A stretch of DNA of 64,000 nucleotides from Streptomyces sp. NRRL WC-3626 (lineage in GTDB: Bacteria; Actinomycetota; Actinomycetes; Streptomycetales; Streptomycetaceae), in assembly GCF_000718785.1 (NCBI RefSeq), contig NZ_JOCA01000030.1, forward strand, positions 62,001-126,000, written 5' to 3'. The notes beneath the pieces are model-generated. The model saw only the letters and a program-made list of their open reading frames with translations. It did not search any database and was not told the origin of the DNA. Below are positions 57,306 to 64,000 of the stretch, one piece after another. The number at the start of each line of letters is the position of its first letter. The stretch's first letter is position 1. Made by a program: the position numbers and the translations under genes.

Positions 57306-58057
57306 CCCTGGCGGTCCGAGTCATCCCCTGCCTGGACGTGGACGGCGGCCGGGTCGTCAAGGGCGTCAACTTCCAGAACCTGCGCGACGCGGGCGACCCC
57401 GTCGAGATGGCCAAGGTGTACGACGCCGAGGGCGCCGACGAACTGACGTTCCTGGACATCACCGCCTCGTCCGGCAACCGCGAGACGACGTACGACGTGG
57501 TCCGCCGCACCGCCGAGCAGGTGTTCATCCCGCTCACCGTGGGCGGCGGCGTCCGCACCGCCGACGACGTCGACAGGCTGCTGCGCGCGGGCGCCGACAA
57601 GGTCGGCGTCAACACGGCGGCCATCGCCCGCCCCGACCTCATCCGCGAGATCGCCGAACGCTTCGGCCGGCAGGTCCTCGTCCTGTCCGTCGACGCCCGG
57701 CGCACCGACGCCGGATCCTTCGAGGTCACCACGCACGGCGGCCGCCGCGGCACCGGCATCGACGCCGTCGAATGGGCACACCGCGCCGCCGAACTCGGCG
57801 CCGGCGAGATCCTGCTCAACTCCATGGACGCCGACGGCACCAAGGACGGCTACGACCTGGAGATGATCGCCGCCGTGCGGGGGCACGTCACCGTCCCGGT
57901 GATCGCCTCCGGCGGCGCCGGAAAGCTCGGCGACTTCCCGCCCGCCGTCGCCGCCGGCGCCGACGCCGTACTGGCCGCCTCCGTCTTCCACTTCGGCGAC
58001 CTGCGCATCGGCCAGGTCAAGGAGACCCTGCGCGGCGCCGGCCACCCCGTGCGCTGA
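57302..58057 (+). CDS. hisF: imidazole glycerol phosphate synthase cyclase subunit HisF
   Basis: Encodes 251 residues. It closes the imidazole ring using ammonia from HisH, releasing IGP and [31 protein letters not shown] and LSVDARR are diagnostic, with catalytic Asp near residues 12 and 130. ATG start overlapping the ridA stop. It is the last gene of the main his operon. Confidence 0.96.
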   Translation: MTLAVRVIPCLDVDGGRVVKGVNFQNLRDAGDPVEMAKVYDAEGADELTFLDITASSGNRETTYDVVRRTAEQVFIPLTVGGGVRTADDVDRLLRAGADKVGVNTAAIARPDLIREIAERFGRQVLVLSVDARRTDAGSFEVTTHGGRRGTGIDAVEWAHRAAELGAGEILLNSMDADGTKDGYDLEMIAAVRGHVTVPVIASGGAGKLGDFPPAVAAGADAVLAASVFHFGDLRIGQVKETLRGAGHPVR

Positions 58058-58067
58058 CGCGGGGGCC

Positions 58068-58466
58068 TCAGCCCGTCGGCTGGGCCAGCTGGATCAGATT
58101 GCCGACCGTGTCGTCCAGCAGCGCGGTCAGCATCGGACCCTGCTCCCGGGGGTCCTGGACGAAGTGCACACCCTCCCCGCGGAGCCGTTCGAACTCCGCG
58201 CGGAGGTCGTCCACCGAGAACACGATGGCCGGCAGCCCCGCCTCCCGCACCGCCCTGCGGTACGGCTCGGCGATGGGGCCCTGCCCCGGCTCCAGCAGCA
58301 GCTCCAGATCCCGCTGGGCGCCCTCCTTCGCACCCACCGTGACGAACAGCGTGCCCCCGCCCAGATCCATGTGCGTCCGGGTCTCGAAGCCGAGTACATC
58401 GGTGTAGAAGGCATGCGCCCTCGCCACGTCGTCGACGTACACACTGGTCATGGCCACTTTGATCAC
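58068..58466 (-). CDS. VOC/glyoxalase-family protein
   Basis: Encodes 132 residues. The vicinal-oxygen-chelate fold is shown by TSVYVDDVARAHAFYTDVLGFE and by LPAIVFSVDDLRAEFERL. Bleomycin-resistance/dioxygenase-like members act on diverse substrates; this one is unknown. The GTG at 58466 is chosen, with GAAAGG upstream; the much longer open frame is antisense-like noise. Same strand as the next gene, 24 bases away. Confidence 0.87.
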   Translation of the reverse strand: MIKVAMTSVYVDDVARAHAFYTDVLGFETRTHMDLGGGTLFVTVGAKEGAQRDLELLLEPGQGPIAEPYRRAVREAGLPAIVFSVDDLRAEFERLRGEGVHFVQDPREQGPMLTALLDDTVGNLIQLAQPTG

Positions 58467-58489
58467 GAGGTGCGCCTTTCGGATGCGAT

Positions 58490-59125
58490 TCAGATGCCGA
58501 GCTGTTTGGTCTCGCGCAGCTTCGCGATCGCGTTCTCGTCGCCGTCCAGCTCCACCCTGGCGGCGCTCTGCCGGCCGTAGGCGAACAGCACCAGCTCCGA
58601 CGCCTCCCCGGTCACCGTGACCACCGGGGTGCCGCGGTGCGCCACCACCGTCCGGCCGTCCGGACGGCGCAGCACCAGGCCCGTCGGCAGACCGCGGCCC
58701 ATCAGCCGCGCGGAACGCTCCAGACGCGACCACAGGGCGTCCTGGAGGACCGGGTCGAGCTCCCGCGGCGTCCAGTCGGGCCGGGCGCGGCGCACGTCCT
58801 CCGTGTGGACGTAGAACTCGACGATGTTCGACATCTCGTCGATCTGCTTGAGCGAAAAGGGTGAGAAGCGCGGCGGACCCGTACGGATCAGCTGGATCAG
58901 CTCCTCGTACGGCTTGTCGGCGAACTCCGCCATCACCCGCTCGAGCCGCCCCGCCAGCTGCTTGACCAGCATGCCGCCGGCCGCGTCGGGGCGGCGCTCG
59001 CGCACCACCACATGGGCGGCCAGATCCCGCGCGGTCCAGCCCTCGCACAGGGTGGGGGCCTCCGGGCCCGCGGTCTCCAGCAGATCGGCGAGCAGCAGCC
59101 GTTCACGCTTGGCATGGGTCGACAT
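58490..59125 (-). CDS. maleylpyruvate isomerase-like (TIGR03085-type) protein
   Basis: Encodes 211 residues. It resembles mycothiol-dependent maleylpyruvate isomerase family and DinB-like proteins: [22 protein letters not shown] and [15 protein letters not shown] carry the histidines and aspartate/glutamate of the metal site. Substrate unknown; a thiol-transfer role is typical of actinobacterial relatives. ATG at 59125; further upstream codons are not conserved. Confidence 0.86.
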   Translation of the reverse strand: MSTHAKRERLLLADLLETAGPEAPTLCEGWTARDLAAHVVVRERRPDAAGGMLVKQLAGRLERVMAEFADKPYEELIQLIRTGPPRFSPFSLKQIDEMSNIVEFYVHTEDVRRARPDWTPRELDPVLQDALWSRLERSARLMGRGLPTGLVLRRPDGRTVVAHRGTPVVTVTGEASELVLFAYGRQSAARVELDGDENAIAKLRETKQLGI

Positions 59126-59284
59126 GCCAGCCAGCCTACGGCGGGCCGGGACGTCCGCCCACCCGTCGCCCGGCCACCGCACCTCGACGAGCCCCCGCCG
59201 GTGCCCGAACGGTCCGGGAGCAGTCCCGGCGCGGCGCTGGTTCCAATCGGTGGACGTCCGCCGGGACCGGGCGCCCCCGCCCGG

Positions 59285-59290
59285 CACAAT
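59285..59290 (+). promoter_or_regulatory. -10 box for leaderless hisI transcript
   Basis: CACAAT lies seven bases before the hisI ATG, with no ribosome-binding site in between. The same CACAAT-to-start arrangement recurs before the DUF2752 gene at 62341. Confidence 0.5.
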
Positions 59291-59297
59291 GGTCGGC

Positions 59298-59681
59298 ATG
59301 ACCAGTACGTCCCGGCCCAGCCGCCTCGACCCGGAGATCGCCGCGCGCCTCAAGCGCAGCCCCGACGGCCTCCTGCCCGCCATCGCCCAGCAGTACGACA
59401 CCGGAGAGGTGCTGATGCTGGGCTGGATGGACGACGAGGCACTGCATCGCACGCTCACCACCGGCCGCTGCACCTACTGGTCGCGCAGCCGCCGGGAGTA
59501 CTGGGTCAAGGGGGACACCTCCGGCCACTTCCAGTGGGTCAGGTCGGTCGCCCTGGACTGCGACGCCGACACCGTGCTGGTCAAGGTCGACCAGGTCGGC
59601 GCCGCCTGCCACACCGGCGCCCGCACCTGCTTCGACGCCGACGTCCTGACGGTGGCGGACGCCCCCGCCGCGGATCAGTAG
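59298..59681 (+). CDS. hisI: phosphoribosyl-AMP cyclohydrolase HisI
   Basis: Encodes 127 residues and is the monofunctional cyclohydrolase without a HisE domain. It hydrolyses phosphoribosyl-AMP in step 3 of histidine synthesis. Zinc/magnesium motifs are visible: [30 protein letters not shown] and [12 protein letters not shown]. Transcript probably leaderless. Its TAG stop contributes to the -10 box of trpE. Confidence 0.95.
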   Translation: MTSTSRPSRLDPEIAARLKRSPDGLLPAIAQQYDTGEVLMLGWMDDEALHRTLTTGRCTYWSRSRREYWVKGDTSGHFQWVRSVALDCDADTVLVKVDQVGAACHTGARTCFDADVLTVADAPAADQ

Positions 59682-59684
59682 GGT
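59679..59684 (+). promoter_or_regulatory. -10 box of trpE
   Basis: TAGGGT lies eight bases before the trpE ATG and overlaps the hisI stop codon. Transcription would begin at or next to the start codon. Confidence 0.5.
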
Positions 59685-59692
59685 CTGCCGCC

Positions 59693-61186
59693 ATGGACCT
59701 CGAGACGTTCCGCAAGCTCGCCACCGACCGCCGGGTCATCCCGGTCACCCGCAAGCTCCTCGCCGACGGCGACACCCCGGTCGCGCTCTACCGCAAACTC
59801 GCCGCCGAACGCCCCGGTACGTTCCTGCTGGAGTCCGCCGAGAACGGACGCTCCTGGTCCCGCTACTCCTTCGTCGGCGTCCACAGCGCAGCCACCCTCA
59901 CCGAGCGCGCCGGACAGGCCCACTGGGAGGGCACCCCGCCCGTCGGCGTCCCCGCGGACGGCGACCCCCTCGCCGCGCTGCGCGCGACCCTCGAGACCCT
60001 GCACACCCCCCGCGACCTCGCCCACGACCTGGGCCTGCCGCCCTTCACCGGCGGCATGGTCGGCTACCTCGGCTACGACATCGTCCGCCGCCTGGAGAAG
60101 CTCGGCCCCGGCGGGCGCGACGACCTGAAGCTCCCCGAGCTGACCATGCTGCTCACCAGCGACCTCGCCGTCATGGACCACTGGGAGGGCGCCGTCTGGC
60201 TGATCGCCAACGCGATCAACCACAACGACCTGGAGACCGGCGTCGACGAGGCCTACGCCGACGCCGTCGCCCGGCTCGACGCCATGGAGGCCGACCTCAC
60301 CCGCGCGGTGGCCCAGCCGCCCGCCGTACTGCCGCCCTCCGAACTGCCCGACCACACCGCCCTGTGGGGCGGCCCCGACTTCCGGCGGGCCGTGGAGGAC
60401 GTCAAGGAACGCATCCGCGCGGGGGAGGCCTTCCAGGTCGTCCCCTCCCAGCGGTTCGAGACGCCGTGCACGGCGAGCGCCCTCGACGTGTACCGGGTGC
60501 TGCGCGCCACCAACCCGTCCCCGTACATGTACCTGTTCCGCTTCGACGGCTTCGACGTCGTCGGCTCGTCCCCCGAGGCCCTGGTGAAGGTCGAGGACGG
60601 GCGGGCCATGGTCCACCCCATCGCCGGCACCCGGCACCGGGGCGCCACCCCGCGGGAGGACCAGGCGCTGGCCGAGGAACTGCTCGCCGACCCCAAGGAA
60701 CGCGCGGAGCACCTCATGCTCGTCGACCTGGGGCGCAACGACCTCGGCCGGGTCTGCGAACCCGGCTCCGTCGAGGTCGTCGACTTCATGTCCGTCGAGC
60801 GGTACTCGCACGTCATGCACATCGTCTCGACGGTCACCGGCAGGGTCACGGGCGACCGCACCGCGTTCGACGTCCTCACCGCCTGCTTCCCGGCCGGCAC
60901 GCTCTCCGGCGCGCCCAAGCCCCGCGCGCTGCGGATCATCGACGAACTCGAACCGTCCCGGCGCGGACTGTACGGCGGCTGCGTCGGCTATCTCGACTTC
61001 GCCGGCGACTCCGACACCGCGATCGCGATCCGTACGGCGCTGCTGCGGGACGGCACCGCGTATGTGCAGGCCGGGGCGGGGATCGTCGCCGACTCCGACC
61101 CGGTCGCGGAGGACACCGAGTGCCGCAACAAGGCGGCGGCGGTGCTCCGCGCGGTGCACACCGCGAACCGGCTGGGAACGGTCTGA
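59693..61186 (+). CDS. trpE: anthranilate synthase component I TrpE
   Basis: Encodes 497 residues. It makes anthranilate from chorismate with ammonia supplied by a glutamine amidotransferase (TrpG) not seen here. [17 protein letters not shown] contains the LLES motif that binds feedback-inhibiting tryptophan. The C-terminal chorismate-binding domain has [24 protein letters not shown] and [18 protein letters not shown] start. It probably co-transcribes with hisI or is leaderless. Confidence 0.96.
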   Translation: MDLETFRKLATDRRVIPVTRKLLADGDTPVALYRKLAAERPGTFLLESAENGRSWSRYSFVGVHSAATLTERAGQAHWEGTPPVGVPADGDPLAALRATLETLHTPRDLAHDLGLPPFTGGMVGYLGYDIVRRLEKLGPGGRDDLKLPELTMLLTSDLAVMDHWEGAVWLIANAINHNDLETGVDEAYADAVARLDAMEADLTRAVAQPPAVLPPSELPDHTALWGGPDFRRAVEDVKERIRAGEAFQVVPSQRFETPCTASALDVYRVLRATNPSPYMYLFRFDGFDVVGSSPEALVKVEDGRAMVHPIAGTRHRGATPREDQALAEELLADPKERAEHLMLVDLGRNDLGRVCEPGSVEVVDFMSVERYSHVMHIVSTVTGRVTGDRTAFDVLTACFPAGTLSGAPKPRALRIIDELEPSRRGLYGGCVGYLDFAGDSDTAIAIRTALLRDGTAYVQAGAGIVADSDPVAEDTECRNKAAAVLRAVHTANRLGTV

Positions 61187-61247
61187 CGGGCGTCCGGGAA
61201 GAACCCCGGGTACCGGTTCACCCGGGGTTCAGGCGATAGTGGAGGAC

Positions 61248-61880
61248 GTGACTGCCGTACCTACCCCCCGTTCCGAGGCCGCCGGCTCCGCCCGCGGCGG
61301 CCGCGTCAGCCTCGCCGTGGCCCTGATGAGCGGTGCCCTCGGCGCTGCCGTGGCCCTGCTCGCCACCCGGCAGCAGTGGTCCGAGGGCACCGCCACGGTG
61401 GCCGGCGGCGCGTTCCCCCTGACCGCGACGGGCAGCGACGTCACGGGCGTGCCCGCGGCGCTGGCCGTCGTGGGGCTGGCCGCACTGGTCGCGGTGTTCG
61501 CCGTACGCCGCGCCGGCCGCCTCGCCGTCGCGGCGCTGCTCGCGCTGTCGGGGGCGGGCACCGTCGCCGCGGCGCTGATCGGAGCCTCGGACAAGGAGGC
61601 GCTCGACGAGAAGGCGGCGCAGGTGTCGGGGGACACGTCCGCGACGGTGGCGGCGCTCGGGCATACGGCGTGGCCGTACGTGGCCGCGGCGGGCGGTGTG
61701 CTGCTGCTGCTGGCCGGCCTGCTGGCCCTGCGCTACGGGCGGCAGTGGCCCGCGATGTCCGGCCGCTACGAACGCACGGGCGCGCCGCGTCCCCGCAGCC
61801 GTCCCGCGCGGGTCGACCCGGACCGCCCGGAAGACCTCTGGAAGGCCCTGGACCGGGGCGAGGACCCGACCGGCGCATAG
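61248..61880 (+). CDS. Trp-region membrane protein (TIGR02234-type)
   Basis: Encodes 210 residues with four hydrophobic segments (about 22-42, 60-80, 90-110 and 140-165) and a basic tail ending in PEDLWKALDRGEDPTGA. It resembles a family found next to trp genes in actinobacteria; function unknown, perhaps envelope rather than tryptophan. GATAGT at 61234-61239 lies eight bases before the GTG, a leaderless-like arrangement; a GTG at 61239 is the alternative. Confidence 0.82.
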   Translation: MTAVPTPRSEAAGSARGGRVSLAVALMSGALGAAVALLATRQQWSEGTATVAGGAFPLTATGSDVTGVPAALAVVGLAALVAVFAVRRAGRLAVAALLALSGAGTVAAALIGASDKEALDEKAAQVSGDTSATVAALGHTAWPYVAAAGGVLLLLAGLLALRYGRQWPAMSGRYERTGAPRPRSRPARVDPDRPEDLWKALDRGEDPTGA

Positions 61881-62018
61881 CCCCGCCCCTCCGCCCGCGA
61901 CGGGAGCCGCGGGGACGGGGGGCCTCGGGTGGTACCCCCGGTCGGCCAACGGGGGTGGGTGCGGGATGATGGGGGCGAGCGTCTGCTCAGACACGTACAC
62001 AGCAACGAGGAGCAAGCA

Positions 62019-62246
62019 ATGGCGGGCAGCAGCCACGGTCACACCCCGGCCGCCTGGACCGGTGTCATCATCGCCTTCATCGGTTTCTGCGTCGCGGGCG
62101 CGTTCATGGTGATGGCCCAGCCCGTCGGCTTCTGGGCCGGCCTGGGCATCGTCGTCCTCGGCGGCGTCGTCGGCGCCGTCATGCGCTCGATGGGCATGGG
62201 CCAGCAGCAGAGCAGCCACCCCGTCCCGGCCGGCGCCGAGAGCTGA
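62019..62246 (+). CDS. HGxxPAAW-motif small membrane protein
   Basis: Encodes 75 residues. The N-terminus SSHGHTPAAWTGVIIAFIGF carries the HGxxPAAW motif of a small actinobacterial membrane family, with two hydrophobic helices (about 14-34 and 39-58). CGAGGAGC precedes the ATG by six bases. Function unknown. It sits in the gap between trpE and trpC. Confidence 0.85.
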   Translation: MAGSSHGHTPAAWTGVIIAFIGFCVAGAFMVMAQPVGFWAGLGIVVLGGVVGAVMRSMGMGQQQSSHPVPAGAES

Positions 62247-62272
62247 GCACACGAAGCACCACGCACTCCGCA

Positions 62273-62313
62273 CAGGGGCGGCCCCGCACGACACCGTGCC
62301 GGACCCGCCCCTG
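62273..62313 (+). terminator. candidate hairpin terminator
   Basis: Inverted repeat CAGGGGCGG/CCGCCCCTG (62273-62281 and 62305-62313), with an inner GCAC...GTGC pairing. It follows the small membrane protein and precedes the leaderless DUF2752 gene. Confidence 0.6.
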
Positions 62314-62327
62314 AGCCGCGTCCGGGG

Positions 62328-62333
62328 CACAAT
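62328..62333 (+). promoter_or_regulatory. -10 box of the DUF2752 gene
   Basis: CACAAT lies seven bases before the GTG at 62341, matching the arrangement seen before hisI. There is no ribosome site between them. Confidence 0.5.
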
Positions 62334-62340
62334 GCAGAGC

Positions 62341-62769
62341 GTGAACGCCCCCAGCCCCAGCGTGTCCCGCCGCACACCGGCCGCCCGACTGGCCGTCCCC
62401 GCCGGGCTGCTCGCCGCCGCCGTCGGAGCCTTCGCGTACGTCGGAGCCGTGGACCCGGGCGAGCCCGGCCACTACCCCGTCTGCCCCCTGCTGCGCCTCA
62501 CGGGCCTGTACTGCCCGGGCTGCGGCGGACTGCGCAGCGCGCACGCCGTCGTCCACGGCGACCTCCTGACCGCCCTCCAGGCGAACGCGCCCGCCGTCCT
62601 CGGCTACGCCGTCTGCGCCGTGCTGTGGACCGCGTGGGTGGTCCGCGCCGTACGCGGCAGACCCATGCGGTTCGAACCGCCCCCCGCGCTCGTGTGGACC
62701 GCGGGAGCCCTGCTCCTGGCCTTCACGGTTGTCCGGAACCTGCCCTTCGGTGGCTGGCTGCATCCTTGA
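62341..62769 (+). CDS. DUF2752 membrane protein
   Basis: Encodes 142 residues. Three hydrophobic helices flank the family motif CPLLRLTGLYCPGCGGLRS, with the paired cysteines CPGCGG that suggest metal or redox binding. Role unknown. Start at the GTG at 62341; an ATG three codons upstream is possible, but the -10 spacing favours the GTG. It precedes trpC by 119 bases. Confidence 0.88.
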   Translation: MNAPSPSVSRRTPAARLAVPAGLLAAAVGAFAYVGAVDPGEPGHYPVCPLLRLTGLYCPGCGGLRSAHAVVHGDLLTALQANAPAVLGYAVCAVLWTAWVVRAVRGRPMRFEPPPALVWTAGALLLAFTVVRNLPFGGWLHP

Positions 62770-62888
62770 TCGGCGAGCGGGGTCCACGTAATGGGACGCC
62801 CGTCAACCTGGATGCGAGGCATCCGCCCTGCTGCGGATACCATCGCAGTGACCAGTGAAGACCGACCGTCAGGAAGGGGGCCGCTCGC

Positions 62889-63698
62889 GTGAGTGTGCTC
62901 GACGAGATCATCGACGGAGTCCGTGCCGACCTCGCGGAGCGGCAGGCGCGCGTCAGCATCGACGAGCTCAAGGAGCGTGCGGCGAAGGCTCCCGCGGCCA
63001 AGGACGGCGCGGCCGCCCTGCGCGGCGACGGCGTCAAGGTGATCTGCGAGGTCAAGCGCTCCAGCCCGTCCAAGGGCGCGCTGGCCGCGATCGCCGACCC
63101 GGCGGCACTCGCCGCCGACTACGAGGCGGGCGGCGCCGCCGTCATCTCCGTCCTCACCGAACAGCGCCGCTTCGGCGGCTCGCTGGCCGACCTCGAGGCC
63201 GTCCGCGCGCGCGTGGACATCCCCGTCCTGCGCAAAGACTTCATCGTCACGTCGTACCAGCTCTGGGAGGCCCGCGCGTACGGCGCCGACCTCGCGCTGC
63301 TGATCGTCGCGGCCCTCGACCAGCCGGCCCTGGAGTCGCTGATCGAGCGCGCCCACTCCATCGGCCTCACCCCGCTCGTCGAGGTGCACGACGAGGACGA
63401 GGTCGAGCGCGCGATCGACGCGGGCGCCAAGGTCATCGGCGTCAACGCGCGCAACCTGAAGACGCTGAAGGTCGACCGCGGCACGTTCGAGCGGGTCGCC
63501 CCCGAGATCCCCGACACCCTGGTCAAGGTCGCCGAGTCCGGCGTCCGCGGCCCGCACGACCTCATCGCCTACGCCAACGCCGGCGCCGACGCCGTACTCG
63601 TGGGCGAGTCCCTGGTCACCGGCAAGGACCCGAAGACGGCGGTCTCCGACCTGGTGGCGGCGGGCGAGCACCCCGCCCTCCGCCACGGCCGCGGCTGA
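62889..63698 (+). CDS. trpC: indole-3-glycerol-phosphate synthase TrpC
   Basis: Encodes 269 residues, a (beta-alpha)8 enzyme that closes the indole ring. Catalytic Lys and Glu are in [11 protein letters not shown] and [12 protein letters not shown], and [10 protein letters not shown] and AESGVRG are typical. No TrpF domain is fused. GTG start at [11 protein letters not shown] with AGGAAGGGGG upstream. A 26-codon frame overlaps its start. Confidence 0.95.
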   Translation: MSVLDEIIDGVRADLAERQARVSIDELKERAAKAPAAKDGAAALRGDGVKVICEVKRSSPSKGALAAIADPAALAADYEAGGAAVISVLTEQRRFGGSLADLEAVRARVDIPVLRKDFIVTSYQLWEARAYGADLALLIVAALDQPALESLIERAHSIGLTPLVEVHDEDEVERAIDAGAKVIGVNARNLKTLKVDRGTFERVAPEIPDTLVKVAESGVRGPHDLIAYANAGADAVLVGESLVTGKDPKTAVSDLVAAGEHPALRHGRG

Positions 63699-63706
63699 CC
63701 CGCCAC

Positions 63707-63712
63707 TAGGCT
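63707..63712 (+). promoter_or_regulatory. -10 box of trpM
   Basis: TAGGCT lies six bases before the trpM GTG, leaving no room for a ribosome site: a leaderless start is predicted. Confidence 0.55.
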
Positions 63713-63718
63713 GACCCC

Positions 63719-63862
63719 GTGCATCTCTCCCGTCTCGCCCGTGGCTGCCGTCCTCGCGGCTGTCGTGCCCCTGCCCGCAGGGTGCACGGCCGCAGGGTCC
63801 GGTACGTCATCGGCGACGAACCGGGGCAAGTGAACGGGCGGCGATGGCAGCGCGCCCCTTAG
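63719..63862 (+). CDS. trpM: TrpM-like small protein
   Basis: A 47-residue frame with core CRPRGCRAPARRVHGRRVRY and VIGDEPGQVNG, which I recognise as the small tryptophan modulator (TrpM/TrpX) found between trpC and trpB in Streptomyces. It is strongly basic, with two cysteines. The last residues (RRWQRAP) and the TAG stop lie at the edge of a repeat element, so the C-terminus may be shorter than usual. Third-position bias supports coding. Confidence 0.7.
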   Translation: MHLSRLARGCRPRGCRAPARRVHGRRVRYVIGDEPGQVNGRRWQRAP

Positions 63863-63945
63863 GGGGCGCGGGGCTGTACTGAACACGCGACTCCGTCGCG
63901 TGAGCGCGACCAGCCACAACGGCCCGGTAGCCGACCGACCACCCC
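63851..63945 (+). repeat. repeat-like element between trpM and trpB
   Basis: It starts with a perfect hairpin CGCGCCCC (63851-63858), loop TTAG, GGGGCGCG (63863-63870) and continues with GCGCGACCAGCCACAACGGCC at about 63904-63924. I recall very similar segments scattered in many Streptomyces intergenic regions; this is memory and not checked. The hairpin could act in RNA processing or attenuation. Confidence 0.5.
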
Positions 63946-63994
63946 GCCCCCACGGCGCTTCGTCGACACCAGACACTCACCGTGAGGTACACAC

Positions 63995-64000
63995 ATGCCC
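63995..64000 (+). CDS. trpB: probable start of trpB (cut by window edge)
   Basis: ATGCCC opens a frame after a spacer of 132 bases past trpM. Position after trpC-trpM suggests tryptophan synthase beta, but only two codons are visible, so the call rests on context alone. Confidence 0.4.

Noticed and set aside
62770..62888. Classical tryptophan attenuator before trpC
   Set aside because: The short frame there has no tryptophan codons and no terminator-antiterminator pair is visible.

Overview
The window is a high-GC (roughly 70% or more) actinomycete chromosome segment, almost certainly from a Streptomyces. The evidence is the strong G/C bias at third codon positions, the many GTG starts, translational coupling through GTGA/ATGA overlaps, leaderless-type promoters with a -10 box six to eight bases before the start codon, and a gene order that runs division/cell-wall cluster, ftsZ, sepF, divIVA, ileS, lspA, dnaE, his operon, trp genes, as in the core chromosome of S. 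coelicolor. No phage, plasmid, insertion sequence, CRISPR array, rRNA or tRNA was seen.

1-6.5 kb: a small DUF3040 membrane protein, then a reverse-strand operon MoxR ATPase - DUF58 protein - transglutaminase-like membrane protein, and a reverse-strand beta-carbonic anhydrase. 6.6-24.7 kb: the forward dcw cluster rsmH-ftsL-ftsI-murE-murF-mraY-murD-ftsW-murG-ftsQ-ftsZ, followed by pgeF(ylmD)-yggS-sepF-yggT-divIVA. It takes peptidoglycan precursor synthesis from UDP-MurNAc-dipeptide to lipid II, adds septal transglycosylase/transpeptidase and the Z-ring with its membrane anchor, and ends with the polar-growth determinant DivIVA. A 287-bp regulatory gap precedes ftsZ. 24.7-31.7 kb: reverse-strand ileS, of an unusual class with a translation-type T-box leader, then a DksA/TraR zinc-finger protein, lspA, an rluD-type pseudouridine synthase and a GNAT acetyltransferase.

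31.7-39.1 kb: antiporter, SDR oxidoreductase, MscS-type channel, dienelactone hydrolase-like protein, DsbA-like thioredoxin protein, an unknown membrane protein and a DUF2252 protein. 39.2-52.1 kb: dnaE (replicative polymerase alpha subunit), a 55-residue basic protein, a NYN-domain protein, an ABC-2 type exporter pair, DUF2567 and YbaK proteins, a small secreted protein behind a strong palindromic operator candidate, a Lon-N domain protein, and two poorly characterised proteins.

52.3-64 kb: histidine operon hisD-hisC-hisB-(52-aa membrane protein)-hisH-priA/hisA-ridA-hisF, a reverse-strand pair (VOC and maleylpyruvate isomerase-like proteins), then hisI and trpE, three small membrane proteins, trpC, a trpM-like small gene and the first codons of probable trpB. 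Absence of hisG, hisE, trpD and trpF from the window fits Streptomyces, where PriA covers both the HisA and TrpF steps.

The most notable non-genic observations are two inverted copies of one roughly 95-bp intergenic repeat about 46 kb apart, a different repeat-like element between trpM and trpB that supplies the trpM stop codon, an 18-bp perfect palindrome upstream of the secreted protein, a perfect DnaA-box sequence upstream of moxR, and a BldD-like box upstream of ftsZ. No obviously new multi-gene system was found; the window is mostly core genome.
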